From assembly GCA_937910305.1 (NCBI GenBank), contig CALEPS010000019.1, forward strand, positions 1 through 13,825: DNA of 13,825 nt. The letters run 5' to 3'. This document shows, in pieces, positions 1 to 4,987 of the stretch (the first letter of the stretch is position 1; each line of letters starts with the position of its first letter). Made by a program: the position numbers and the translations under genes. Origin of the DNA: an uncultured Bacteroidales bacterium. GTDB taxonomy: Bacteria > Bacteroidota > Bacteroidia > Bacteroidales > Paludibacteraceae. Under the pieces are notes generated by a model. The model did no database searches, had not been told where the DNA came from, and saw only the letters and a program-made list of their open reading frames with translations.

Positions 1-90
1 TGATTCTACGCGTCCGTCCTCGAAACGCTTTCGGCTGATGACCCCGGACATCGTCCTGAACGGGGCTTCCAATGTGAATTTGAGTGCCAT
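1..90 (-). CDS. Unidentified protein, N-terminal 30 codons (cut by window edge)
   Basis: A frame opens at the ATG on positions 90-88 and is still open at the window edge. The visible peptide begins MALKFTLEAPFRTMSGVISR and is rich in basic residues after position 12. The start lies only six bases after the stop codon of the 106-residue gene upstream, which supports a shared transcript and a real start. I do not recognise the family, and no domain can be assigned from 30 residues. Confidence 0.6.
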   Translation of the reverse strand, partial: MALKFTLEAPFRTMSGVISRKRFEDGRVES

Positions 91-96
91 AATCAA

Positions 97-417
97 TTAG
101 TTTTTAACGTAAATAACTTTGTTTCCCGTCGGATTGGCCATTTGCCAACCGTCGCGGGGTTCTGTAGTGTGGTAACGGGCGTAATAGTCCGCATAGGAGA
201 GGGTTTGCTGTCTGGGAGGCCGGGCGTTCTCCTCTATGGCCCGCAAGGGATCATAGTGCACAAACTTGTTCTGCTCCAATTTGGTACGGATGGTGTTGTA
301 AATCCGTTGCTGCGTTTCCGGCGGATAGGTGGACCATAATGCTGCGCATTCCGTTTCGCGTTTGGCACTCGATCCGTGCGCCCGGAGCAGCTGCCATAAA
401 TCGTCAAATAAACTCAT
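97..417 (-). CDS. Small unidentified protein, 106 aa
   Basis: This frame encodes a soluble, mixed-charge protein with no signal peptide or membrane segment. It starts MSLFDDLWQLL, has a helical-looking N-terminal half, and carries a tyrosine-rich stretch (SYADYYARYH, about residues 74-83) before a short basic tail. It reads like a small Bacteroidales accessory protein, but I cannot name the family or a function. It is followed after six bases by another start codon, so the two are probably co-transcribed. Upstream lies a 200-bp repeat-rich stretch with a 14-bp palindrome 46 bases before the start, a plausible operator. Base composition is more G+C-rich than the toxin and immunity genes further along. 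The open frame and operon spacing make it probably real. Confidence 0.65.
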   Translation of the reverse strand: MSLFDDLWQLLRAHGSSAKRETECAALWSTYPPETQQRIYNTIRTKLEQNKFVHYDPLRAIEENARPPRQQTLSYADYYARYHTTEPRDGWQMANPTGNKVIYVKN

Positions 418-462
418 AAACTTAAAATTTAATATTATTGGTGGTACATAAGGTGGTGGTAC

Positions 463-476
463 GTGTTACGTAACAC
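463..476. repeat. 14-bp perfect palindrome GTGTTACGTAACAC
   Basis: The sequence GTGTTACGTAACAC is its own reverse complement. It lies about 46 bases before the start of the 106-aa gene. Its right half is part of a 13-bp unit, ACGTAACACCTTT, repeated in tandem at 468-480 and 481-493. A dimeric repressor site is a reasonable reading, but no regulator is identified in the window. Confidence 0.5.
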
Positions 477-493
477 CTTTACGTAACACCTTT
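468..493. repeat. 13-bp tandem duplication (2 exact units)
   Basis: The unit ACGTAACACCTTT occurs twice with no spacer and no mismatch. The first unit overlaps the palindrome at 463-476, so the second unit supplies an extra half-site. Confidence 0.7.
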
Positions 494-521
494 TCTTTTT
501 TAATTTTCTTTTGCTTCTTTT

Positions 522-599
522 CTTTTATCGGCTTTCTTTTTTCAAAGCAAGCCTCTAACGATCTGCTTCGCCGTATGCTTTTATCGGCTTTCTTTTTTC
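522..599. repeat. 22-bp direct repeat pair, 56-bp period
   Basis: Positions 522-543 and 578-599 are identical over 22 bases (starting CTTTTATCGGCTTTC and ending in a T-run plus C). The intervening 34 bases are unique. The pair sits in the untranslated stretch before the 106-aa gene and may be a simple duplication or a repeated RNA or DNA element. Confidence 0.7.
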
Positions 600-641
600 C
601 GGAAAGACGCGACAAAATTACTGCTAATTGGTGAAATGATT

Positions 642-658
642 GTGGGCATTTTGCCCAC
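642..658. repeat. Inverted repeat, 7-bp arms, 3-base loop
   Basis: GTGGGCA, then TTT, then TGCCCAC form a perfect hairpin inside the last codons of the frameshifted small gene. On the plus strand it is followed by TTTTATT, so it could end plus-strand transcription weakly. On the minus strand no U-run follows. Confidence 0.55.
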
Positions 659-671
659 TTTTATTCATGGA

Positions 672-687
672 ACGCAAAATTTTGCGT
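672..687. repeat. 16-bp perfect palindrome ACGCAAAATTTTGCGT
   Basis: The 16 bases equal their own reverse complement. The palindrome lies 13 bases from the hairpin at 642-658, within the coding part of the frameshifted small gene (residues I-R-K-I-L-R). It could be a protein-binding site or chance. Confidence 0.5.
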
Positions 688-886
688 ATATGGTCTGCTG
701 ATTCGTAGAATTGATACCCGACGGCTTCGTAGGCGTCCATAAACGAAAAGCCCTCTTCGACTGTCAGATGCAGGAAGAGAGCTTTGATGTCACGGTTACG
801 GCGGGCACGACGCTCCGCCGTGGATTCTAAGAGATAGAAGAATTCTTTTTTTTCATACTGTTGGGATTTTTGATTGGGTTATTCAC

Positions 887-926
887 AAAAAAACAGACCT
901 GCGATGTTTGTTCGCAGGTCTGTTTT
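887..926 (-). terminator. Strong intrinsic terminator after the RhuM-family gene
   Basis: Perfectly paired 14-bp arms (890-903 and 913-926, core ACAGACCTGCG / CGCAGGTCTGT) enclose a nine-base loop. In the minus direction the hairpin is followed by a run of seven T. On the plus strand the right arm also ends in four T, so it may act weakly in both directions. It lies about 75 bases after the RhuM stop codon and 30 bases before the frameshifted small gene, so it insulates that gene from read-through. Confidence 0.85.
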
Positions 927-930
927 AACA

Positions 931-980
931 ATTTACCGTTTTACCATTTACCATTTAGGCATTTACCATGTACCATTTAT
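931..980. repeat. Degenerate TTTACCAT short repeats
   Basis: About five near-copies of the octamer TTTACCAT occur back to back between the RhuM stop and the terminator. The array is imperfect (TTTACCGT, TTACCATT, TTTAGGCA, GTACCATT). It looks like slippage-generated intergenic repeat; no function is apparent. Confidence 0.55.
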
Positions 981-998
981 TTTTGGGGCAAAGGGTAC

Positions 999-1820
999 TT
1001 ATATCTTGCTTAACAACTCGTCCGTAGTCCATTCCATGCGGCTTAAACCGAACCACTTTTTGCCTAAGTCTTTGAGCGAGGCTCCTATATGATACACGGT
1101 GTCGTCAATACACAGCCAGCGATCGTGTGAGCGGTCGAACTGCTCTATTTCTATCGGTGGATATTGTGCATTGTGTTTCTCAAAATCCAATGTCAGTTGG
1201 CGGGAGATATTCTTGGTGTATATCTTCGCACTTACGCCCTTATCACGCTTATCTAATATCGTTAGTACACTATCATCCACGTAATTATCTATCAGAATAA
1301 TGCGCTTTTTAGCCTCGCGTACCCGATCACTAATGAATGTGTAGGCATCGAAAATCTGTCCGTCATAAAAAATTCCCTCAACAGGCGGCAAACTGGTACG
1401 TACAAAGAATTCTATTTTCTCTTCTGTTTGGCTAACGCGTTGCTCCAACTGCTCAAAACGTTTGTTTATGGCATAACCGCGGAGTACATAATCATTTAAT
1501 ACCCGTGTCGCCCATTGGCGGAATCGTGTACCTGCTATTGATTTTACCCGGTATCCGACGGAAATAATAACATCCAGATTATAGTATTTTGTTCTATAAG
1601 TTTTTCCGTCTGCGGCAGTTAGTAAGGATTCCTTACATACTGAATTTGGATCTAATTCGTGCTCTTTGAAAATATTGCCGATGTGTAGTGTGATGTTGTT
1701 ACGCGAAGTATTAAACAACATTGCCATTTGTTGCTGTGTCAACCATACAGTTTCATCTTGCAAGCGAACCTCGAGTTGAATGGTTTCGTTGGGTTGATAT
1801 AAAACTATTTCATTAGCCAT
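999..1820 (-). CDS. RhuM-family protein with PLD-like C-terminal domain
   Basis: The N-terminal 120 residues match the virulence RhuM family: a YQPNETIQLEVRL opening, the VWLTQQQMAMLF segment that looks like a DNA-binding helix pair, and a conserved KTYRTKYYNLDVIISVGYRV stretch ending in an FRQWAT motif. A short coiled-coil-like region follows (about 122-140, RFEQLEQRVSQTEEKIEFF). The C-terminal half carries H232-x-R234, D239, G246 and S248, which resembles the HKD motif of phospholipase D-type nucleases with R for K. The promoter box at 1855-1848 leaves only about six bases before the ATG at 1835, so I choose the ATG at 1820 (MANEIV), 273 aa; 1835 remains possible and would give 278 aa. The gene follows the shared 124-bp element and ends in a strong terminator. 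RhuM function is not settled; DNA binding and nuclease activity are inference. Confidence 0.85.
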   Translation of the reverse strand: MANEIVLYQPNETIQLEVRLQDETVWLTQQQMAMLFNTSRNNITLHIGNIFKEHELDPNSVCKESLLTAADGKTYRTKYYNLDVIISVGYRVKSIAGTRFRQWATRVLNDYVLRGYAINKRFEQLEQRVSQTEEKIEFFVRTSLPPVEGIFYDGQIFDAYTFISDRVREAKKRIILIDNYVDDSVLTILDKRDKGVSAKIYTKNISRQLTLDFEKHNAQYPPIEIEQFDRSHDRWLCIDDTVYHIGASLKDLGKKWFGLSRMEWTTDELLSKI

Positions 1821-1847
1821 AACTTTATCATTCATTCAAATCCGCCG

Positions 1848-1878
1848 CAAAAGTACTACTTTTTTCTGAAATGCGCAA
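1848..1878 (-). promoter_or_regulatory. Bacteroides-type promoter of the RhuM-family gene
   Basis: Reading the minus strand, TACTTTTG (1855-1848) fits the TAnnTTTG -7 box, with a TTG at 1878-1876 as the -33 element and a 20-bp spacer. The -33 end lies inside the block shared with the promoter of the DUF1016 gene, while the spacer and -7 box differ between the two. A GCATT/AATGC palindrome (1888-1900) lies just upstream and could be an operator. Confidence 0.7.
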
Positions 1879-1997
1879 GAGAAAAGTGCATTTTTAATGC
1901 TCAAATCGAAAATGACCACGGGTTGCCCCTTGCTCGCCGCCGAGGATGCGGTTATAGCGTTCATCCTAATCCGTTATCCAGTTGGCAGAACCTAAAT
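1874..1997. repeat. Shared element, copy 1 (compact, 124 bp)
   Basis: This stretch joins two blocks found again near 4630-4921. Block A (1874-1931) matches 4630-4687 at 57 of 58 bases, and block B (1933-1997) matches 4857-4921 at 63 of 65. Here the blocks are contiguous and share a single 11-bp unit (1923-1933). The element lies 53 bases after an immunity-gene stop and ends at the -33 box of the RhuM promoter. It contains a GCATT/AATGC palindrome (1888-1900), a CTCG/CGAG hairpin (1933-1944) and an AGGATG/CATCCT hairpin with a 13-base loop (1943-1967). In the minus direction block B can be read as LGSANWITD, a TAG stop, then DERYNRILGGE, so it may be a decayed gene end. Confidence 0.85.
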
Positions 1998-2050
1998 ATA
2001 GAGAATTAACTATGCCCATATATCTCAAAATGTGGCTCAGTTTTCAGTTG

Positions 2051-2593
2051 TTATTTTACTGCAGATAACTCATACCAATACCTCTTATGCCAATATTCAT
2101 TTCTCTCATTTTTATTAAGAGGTTCTATATTAACTCTCATTTTAGGAGAATGGAATACTTTATATTGACACCATGCAGGAGGTGTCATCCCAGGATGAAA
2201 TTGCGAATAGAGATCTTGACATTTCTTTGAAAAATACCAAGTTGTATCGTTCCCGTCAATAGACACATTCTTTTTTGTATATAGTTCTTCATAAGTAACC
2301 AACTTATCATAAACACAAACAATATGATATTTTGTATCCCATGACATGGTCGTTTTCCTATGTGGAAGTTCTATACCTATAATCTCAGATATTTCTTCAT
2401 TCGAAGTAACCTCTCCAAATACATAAACCTCGCTAATTCTTTTATCTAATACGTCTTGTAAATCTATCTCATAGAAAGACATAGTGTCAGTTTCAGCATG
2501 TTTCTCAGATACATACCTCTCAACTTTCGATGAAAAATCTGCACAACTGACCATGCATATACATATTGTAAAAAAATATAAAACCTTTTTCAT
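2051..2593 (-). CDS. Candidate immunity lipoprotein for the orphan RHS toxin tip
   Basis: Starting at the ATG on 2593, the protein opens MKKVLYFFTICICMVSC, a lipoprotein signal peptide with the lipobox cysteine at residue 17. The mature protein is about 164 residues, acidic to neutral, with no domain I recognise. The frame extends 14 codons further to an ATG at 2635, but that start overlaps the toxin tip and would bury the signal peptide, so I prefer 2593, which is 17 bases after the toxin-tip stop. Placement directly behind an RHS toxin tip, small size and A+T-rich composition are typical of immunity genes. A lipid anchor would put it in the periplasm or on the outer surface, implying that the toxin acts in the envelope or is intercepted there. 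The pairing is inference from position. Confidence 0.75.
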   Translation of the reverse strand: MKKVLYFFTICICMVSCADFSSKVERYVSEKHAETDTMSFYEIDLQDVLDKRISEVYVFGEVTSNEEISEIIGIELPHRKTTMSWDTKYHIVCVYDKLVTYEELYTKKNVSIDGNDTTWYFSKKCQDLYSQFHPGMTPPAWCQYKVFHSPKMRVNIEPLNKNERNEYWHKRYWYELSAVK

Positions 2594-2609
2594 TGCAGTA
2601 TCATATAAT

Positions 2610-3488
2610 TTATTCCACGCCAACATCTTTCCCATTTTCCCCTTTTTTATTAAGTTCTTTTAGAGCAGAATCATATTGCTCTTGGGTAATACGTTTCTTT
2701 TGGATACTATATGTTCCATCAGCCTGTTTGGTGCCTACCCATAAACCATTTTTGCGAAATTCCTTTAATACCAATAGCGCCAATTTTTTATTACTTGCAC
2801 CCTTATTCTTCGCACCGATACATCTTCCTATTTCGTTATTTCTCAGGTCAATTGCAGTATCGAATTCACTTTCTGTAAGACCTGATGTTTTCCCTACATC
2901 ATAAGATGAATTATATTCGTGTGCATTTCCTATTCTAGTTGCGGACTCTTCTCCTAAGATATTCGTAATCATGGCTTGCCATAAAGTATGTCGATAGGCA
3001 TTGCCTTCATCACCTTCCTCTAAATATGATAAGCCCGCTGCTCTCATGAGATTAATTTCAAAGTTTCCTGCAATACTCGAGATATTGTAACTCCAACCGT
3101 CAATGTACGGGCCAACAATCAATGCATTTAGTGGATGCTGCATAGTGTATCCTGCCATTCTAACATATCCGTGACTTGGGGTATTTTCTAAAACTTTAGC
3201 TGTTATGTAGTAAGATAGACCAACAGGTAATACTGGAAATTTACCATCGGGGTCAACATACTTAATCGGATTGTTAGCACAATACGCATATGGTGTAATC
3301 CACGGATAATCGTCAGCACATTGGTCTACACTTGTAAAAATGCCTCCAATTGACCAATAGTACCTCGCTCCGAAATAGTCATATCCCGTCTCCTCATCAC
3401 GTTCTTTGCCAGTAAATTTATACCGCTCGTCGTAAGTACTTCCTGTAACTTGCTGGTTCGCCAGCAGTTGCCCGTACGGCAGGTAAAA
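2610..3488 (-). pseudogene. Orphan RHS core tail plus toxin tip (headless, 292 codons)
   Basis: The frame opens immediately after a TGA (3491-3489) as FYLPYGQLLANQQ and has no start codon until the ATG at 3158. Codons 1-82 are the end of an RHS core: FTGKERDEETGYDYFGARYY, then YAYCANNPIKYVDPDGK, the usual boundary. The next 210 codons form a distinct toxin domain with conserved-looking R-H-x-x-W (codons 166-170), H-E (190-191) and D-x-x-N-N-x-x-G (214-221) motifs, resembling the DUF6973 type found in Bacteroidota RHS tips; activity unknown. No internal stop or frameshift is present, so the tip is intact while the shell-encoding part is missing. Its core sequence differs clearly from that of the complete RHS protein nearby, so it came from another RHS lineage. 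Its 5' edge lies within eight bases of the DUF1016 stop. A short product from 3158 (182 aa) is possible. Confidence 0.85.
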
Positions 3489-3495
3489 TCAAAGA

Positions 3496-4575
3496 TCACT
3501 TATTGCTTTGCTCTTGGATGGCGATTCGCTCACGGGCATACGCAATAGCTTTCTGTAGTTTCTGTTCCAACACTTTCTTGTCCGGCAACATCGTCATATA
3601 TTCAGCTACACGGATATTGCTTTCCTCCAAATGCATGAGTTCCACATGTTCGTCATTCTTACCGGCACAGAGAATCAAACCAATCGGGGCATTTTCTCCT
3701 TCCACTCGCTCGTATTTCTCCAGCCAACGCAGATACAGTTCCATCTGACCTTTGTATGCCGCCTTGAACGAATCAATCTTCAAATCAATAGCCACCAAAC
3801 AATGCAAACGGCGGTGATAGAATAAGAGGTCAATATAATAATCCTCGTTGTCAATCGTAATCCGTTTTTGCCGGGCAAGGAAAGCGAAATCAGAACCGAG
3901 TTCTTCAATGAACCGCTGCATCTCTGCCACGATAGCACTCTCCAGATCTTTCTCGGAATACGTGTCTTTAAGACCGAAAAGATGCAATAGATACGGGTCG
4001 CGGAACACCATGTCCGGTGTCATTTTGTTCTCGTCCCGCAAAAGGGCAATATCATGTTTGATGGTCTCCTCCGGCTTGCGACTGATGGCTGTGCGCTCGT
4101 AGAGTTGCGAACTGATTTTCTCGCGCAACGTGCGCACGCTCCAATGTTCAGTTATCGCCATTTGCTCATAGAACGAGCGTTTGAGCGGTTCGCGGATGGG
4201 GATAAGGGTGATGATATGGGACCACGGCAATTGTCGTGACAGTGTAACGACAATTTCAAAGTCTTGATACTCAGTCGCAAACTGCATCATCCGACGCAAA
4301 TTCTTCTCCTCAAAACTATTTCCATACTCTACTGCCAATTGTCGTGACACTGAAACGACAATTTGTTTTCCGTACTCTGCACGGCTGCCCTGCAGCACAA
4401 ACGTATTGACAGCATTACCGACATTCCAATATAGTTGCGTCGTCTCATCGCTTACCACAGACGCAACGCGCTTACGGGTGTTCTCTATGAGTTCCCGCAA
4501 CTGCTGCATCAGCGGTTCCGCAATAACCGCAATCTGCGAGGAGTGGCTCTGTTTGTTTTTCTCTACATCTGCCAT
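3496..4575 (-). CDS. DUF1016/YhcG-type PD-(D/E)xK nuclease
   Basis: The N-terminal half (about residues 20-165) is the YhcG N-terminal domain with its LYWNVGNAV segment, eyG...F....LRRMMQFA pattern and SRQLPWSHI motif. The C-terminal half holds a PD-(D/E)xK nuclease fold: D249 in YYIDLLFYHRR, D264-L-K266 in LVAIDLK, and the helix GQMELYLRWLEKY with Q277. At 359 residues it is full length. Start codons at 4587 and 4575 are both in frame; I choose 4575 because it lies 29 bases from the -7 box, matching the 28 bases in the RhuM gene. DUF1016 proteins are commonly linked to defence islands and restriction loci, but this one stands alone between an immunity gene and an orphan toxin tip. Its coding sequence contains two near-identical 27-bp inverted repeats (4229-4255 and 4337-4363). 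Confidence 0.88.
   Translation of the reverse strand: MADVEKNKQSHSSQIAVIAEPLMQQLRELIENTRKRVASVVSDETTQLYWNVGNAVNTFVLQGSRAEYGKQIVVSVSRQLAVEYGNSFEEKNLRRMMQFATEYQDFEIVVTLSRQLPWSHIITLIPIREPLKRSFYEQMAITEHWSVRTLREKISSQLYERTAISRKPEETIKHDIALLRDENKMTPDMVFRDPYLLHLFGLKDTYSEKDLESAIVAEMQRFIEELGSDFAFLARQKRITIDNEDYYIDLLFYHRRLHCLVAIDLKIDSFKAAYKGQMELYLRWLEKYERVEGENAPIGLILCAGKNDEHVELMHLEESNIRVAEYMTMLPDKKVLEQKLQKAIAYARERIAIQEQSNK
4229..4363. repeat. Two near-identical hairpin repeats inside the DUF1016 gene
   Basis: AATTGTCGT and ACGACAATT form perfect nine-base arms around nine-base loops at both 4229-4255 and 4337-4363. The two 27-bp units agree at 25 positions and lie 108 bases (36 codons) apart in the same frame. 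They encode the matching segments IVVTLSRQL and IVVSVSRQL. Confidence 0.75.
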
Positions 4576-4603
4576 AGGCATCTTCATTTAGTATTTCACG
4601 CTG

Positions 4604-4634
4604 CAAAGGTACAAAGATTTTTTGAATCTCGCAA
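4604..4634 (-). promoter_or_regulatory. Bacteroides-type promoter of the DUF1016 gene
   Basis: On the minus strand TACCTTTG (4611-4604) fits the TAnnTTTG box, with TTG at 4634-4632 and a 20-bp spacer, the same spacing as at the RhuM promoter. Everything upstream from the -33 box is nearly identical to that promoter, including the GCATT/AATGC palindrome (here 4644-4656). Confidence 0.72.
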
Positions 4635-4678
4635 GAGAAAAGTGCATTTTTAATGCTCAAATCGAAAATGACCACGAG

Positions 4679-4733
4679 TTGCCCCTTACTTGCCTCTTAC
4701 TTACGTCTTGTTCGACTCTTATTCAAGTCTTAT
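4679..4733. repeat. 11-bp tandem array 1 (5 units)
   Basis: Five consecutive 11-mers are visible: TTGCCCCTTAC, TTGCCTCTTAC, TTACGTCTTGT, TCGACTCTTAT and TCAAGTCTTAT. The shared pattern is T-[TC]-x-x-x-[TC]-CTT-[AG]-[TC]. The period is close to one helical turn and is not a multiple of three, so coding is unlikely. Confidence 0.8.
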
Positions 4734-4802
4734 TCCACCTGCTGCCCAATCTCTTTCTTTTCCTGTAGAGTAAATCGTTCGCCGCGAAGCAAAGAACAGG
4801 TA

Positions 4803-4857
4803 TTGCCCCTTACTTGCCTCTTGCTTGCCTCTTACTTACGTCTTGTTTGACTCTTAC
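4803..4857. repeat. 11-bp tandem array 2 (5 units)
   Basis: Five consecutive 11-mers follow the same pattern: TTGCCCCTTAC, TTGCCTCTTGC, TTGCCTCTTAC, TTACGTCTTGT and TTGACTCTTAC. Three unit types are identical to units of array 1 and in the same order, which indicates duplication of an array followed by slippage. Only one unit of this family (1923-1933) is present in the other copy of the element. Confidence 0.8.
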
Positions 4858-4987
4858 TCGCCGCCGAGGATGCGGTTATAGCGTTCATCCTAATCCGTTA
4901 TCCAATTGGCGGAACCTAAATGTTTAGATGTTTTAGTTCCGACACGATTACTTGATGTTAGTGTTGAATGTATGAAAATGGCATTTT

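Larger units (their letters stand above)
418..623. other. Intergenic leader rich in repeats
   Basis: No gene is visible in this stretch. It holds a 14-bp perfect palindrome (463-476), a 13-bp tandem pair (468-493), a 22-bp direct repeat pair (522-543 and 578-599), and long pyrimidine runs on the plus strand, meaning purine-rich RNA in the direction of the neighbouring genes. A TAATTTTG box reading on the minus strand at 620-613 resembles a Bacteroides -7 element, but I see no convincing -33 partner. If it is used, the 106-aa gene would have a leader of roughly 190 bases. Confidence 0.5.
624..856 (-). pseudogene. Small unidentified gene broken by a frameshift in an A8 tract
   Basis: An ATG at 856-854 is followed at once by eight A residues (plus-strand T-run 846-853). 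Read as it stands, the product is nine codons and stops. Adding one A joins the start to an open frame running to the TAG at 626-624, giving about 77 residues: MKKKEFFYLLESTAERRARR at the N-terminus, then a helical-looking region containing VEEGFSFMDAYEAVGYQFYE. The long frame has no ATG, GTG or TTG of its own before an internal ATG near residue 43. The coherent composition and conventional start suggest a real gene that has lost a base, is read through slippage on the A-run, or carries a sequencing error. I do not recognise the family. It starts 30 bases after the terminator of the preceding gene, and I see no promoter of its own. Two perfect inverted repeats lie in its 3' end. Confidence 0.55.
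4630..4921. repeat. Shared element, copy 2 (expanded, 292 bp)
   Basis: Block A (4630-4687) and block B (4857-4921) are the same two blocks that are contiguous near the RhuM gene, but here about 169 bp separates them. The insert consists of two arrays of 11-bp units (4679-4733 and 4803-4857) around a 69-bp spacer. Block B ends 66 bases after the stop of the JAB-toxin immunity gene, and block A ends at the -33 box of the DUF1016 promoter. No gene is apparent in the rest of the 4588-4987 interval. Confidence 0.85.

Noticed and set aside
142..339. Plus-strand open frames over the whole window (for example 142-339, 3503-3748, 11840-12046)
   Set aside because: They lie inside well-supported minus-strand genes, show low-complexity or cysteine/serine-rich translations and have no promoter or conserved motif.
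2594..2635. Upstream ATG of the lipoprotein immunity gene at 2635
   Set aside because: It overlaps the toxin tip and hides the lipoprotein signal peptide that begins at 2593.
4472..4675. Minus-strand 67-codon frame beginning MVIFDLSIKNALF
   Set aside because: It starts with GTG inside block A, runs through the DUF1016 promoter and then overlaps the DUF1016 gene out of frame. It is a by-product of the shared upstream sequence.
4679..4857. CRISPR array
   Set aside because: The 11-bp units are contiguous without spacers and no cas gene is present.
1874..4921. Insertion sequence or transposon bounded by the repeated element
   Set aside because: The copies are direct, not inverted, no transposase or integrase is visible, and I could not identify target-site duplications.
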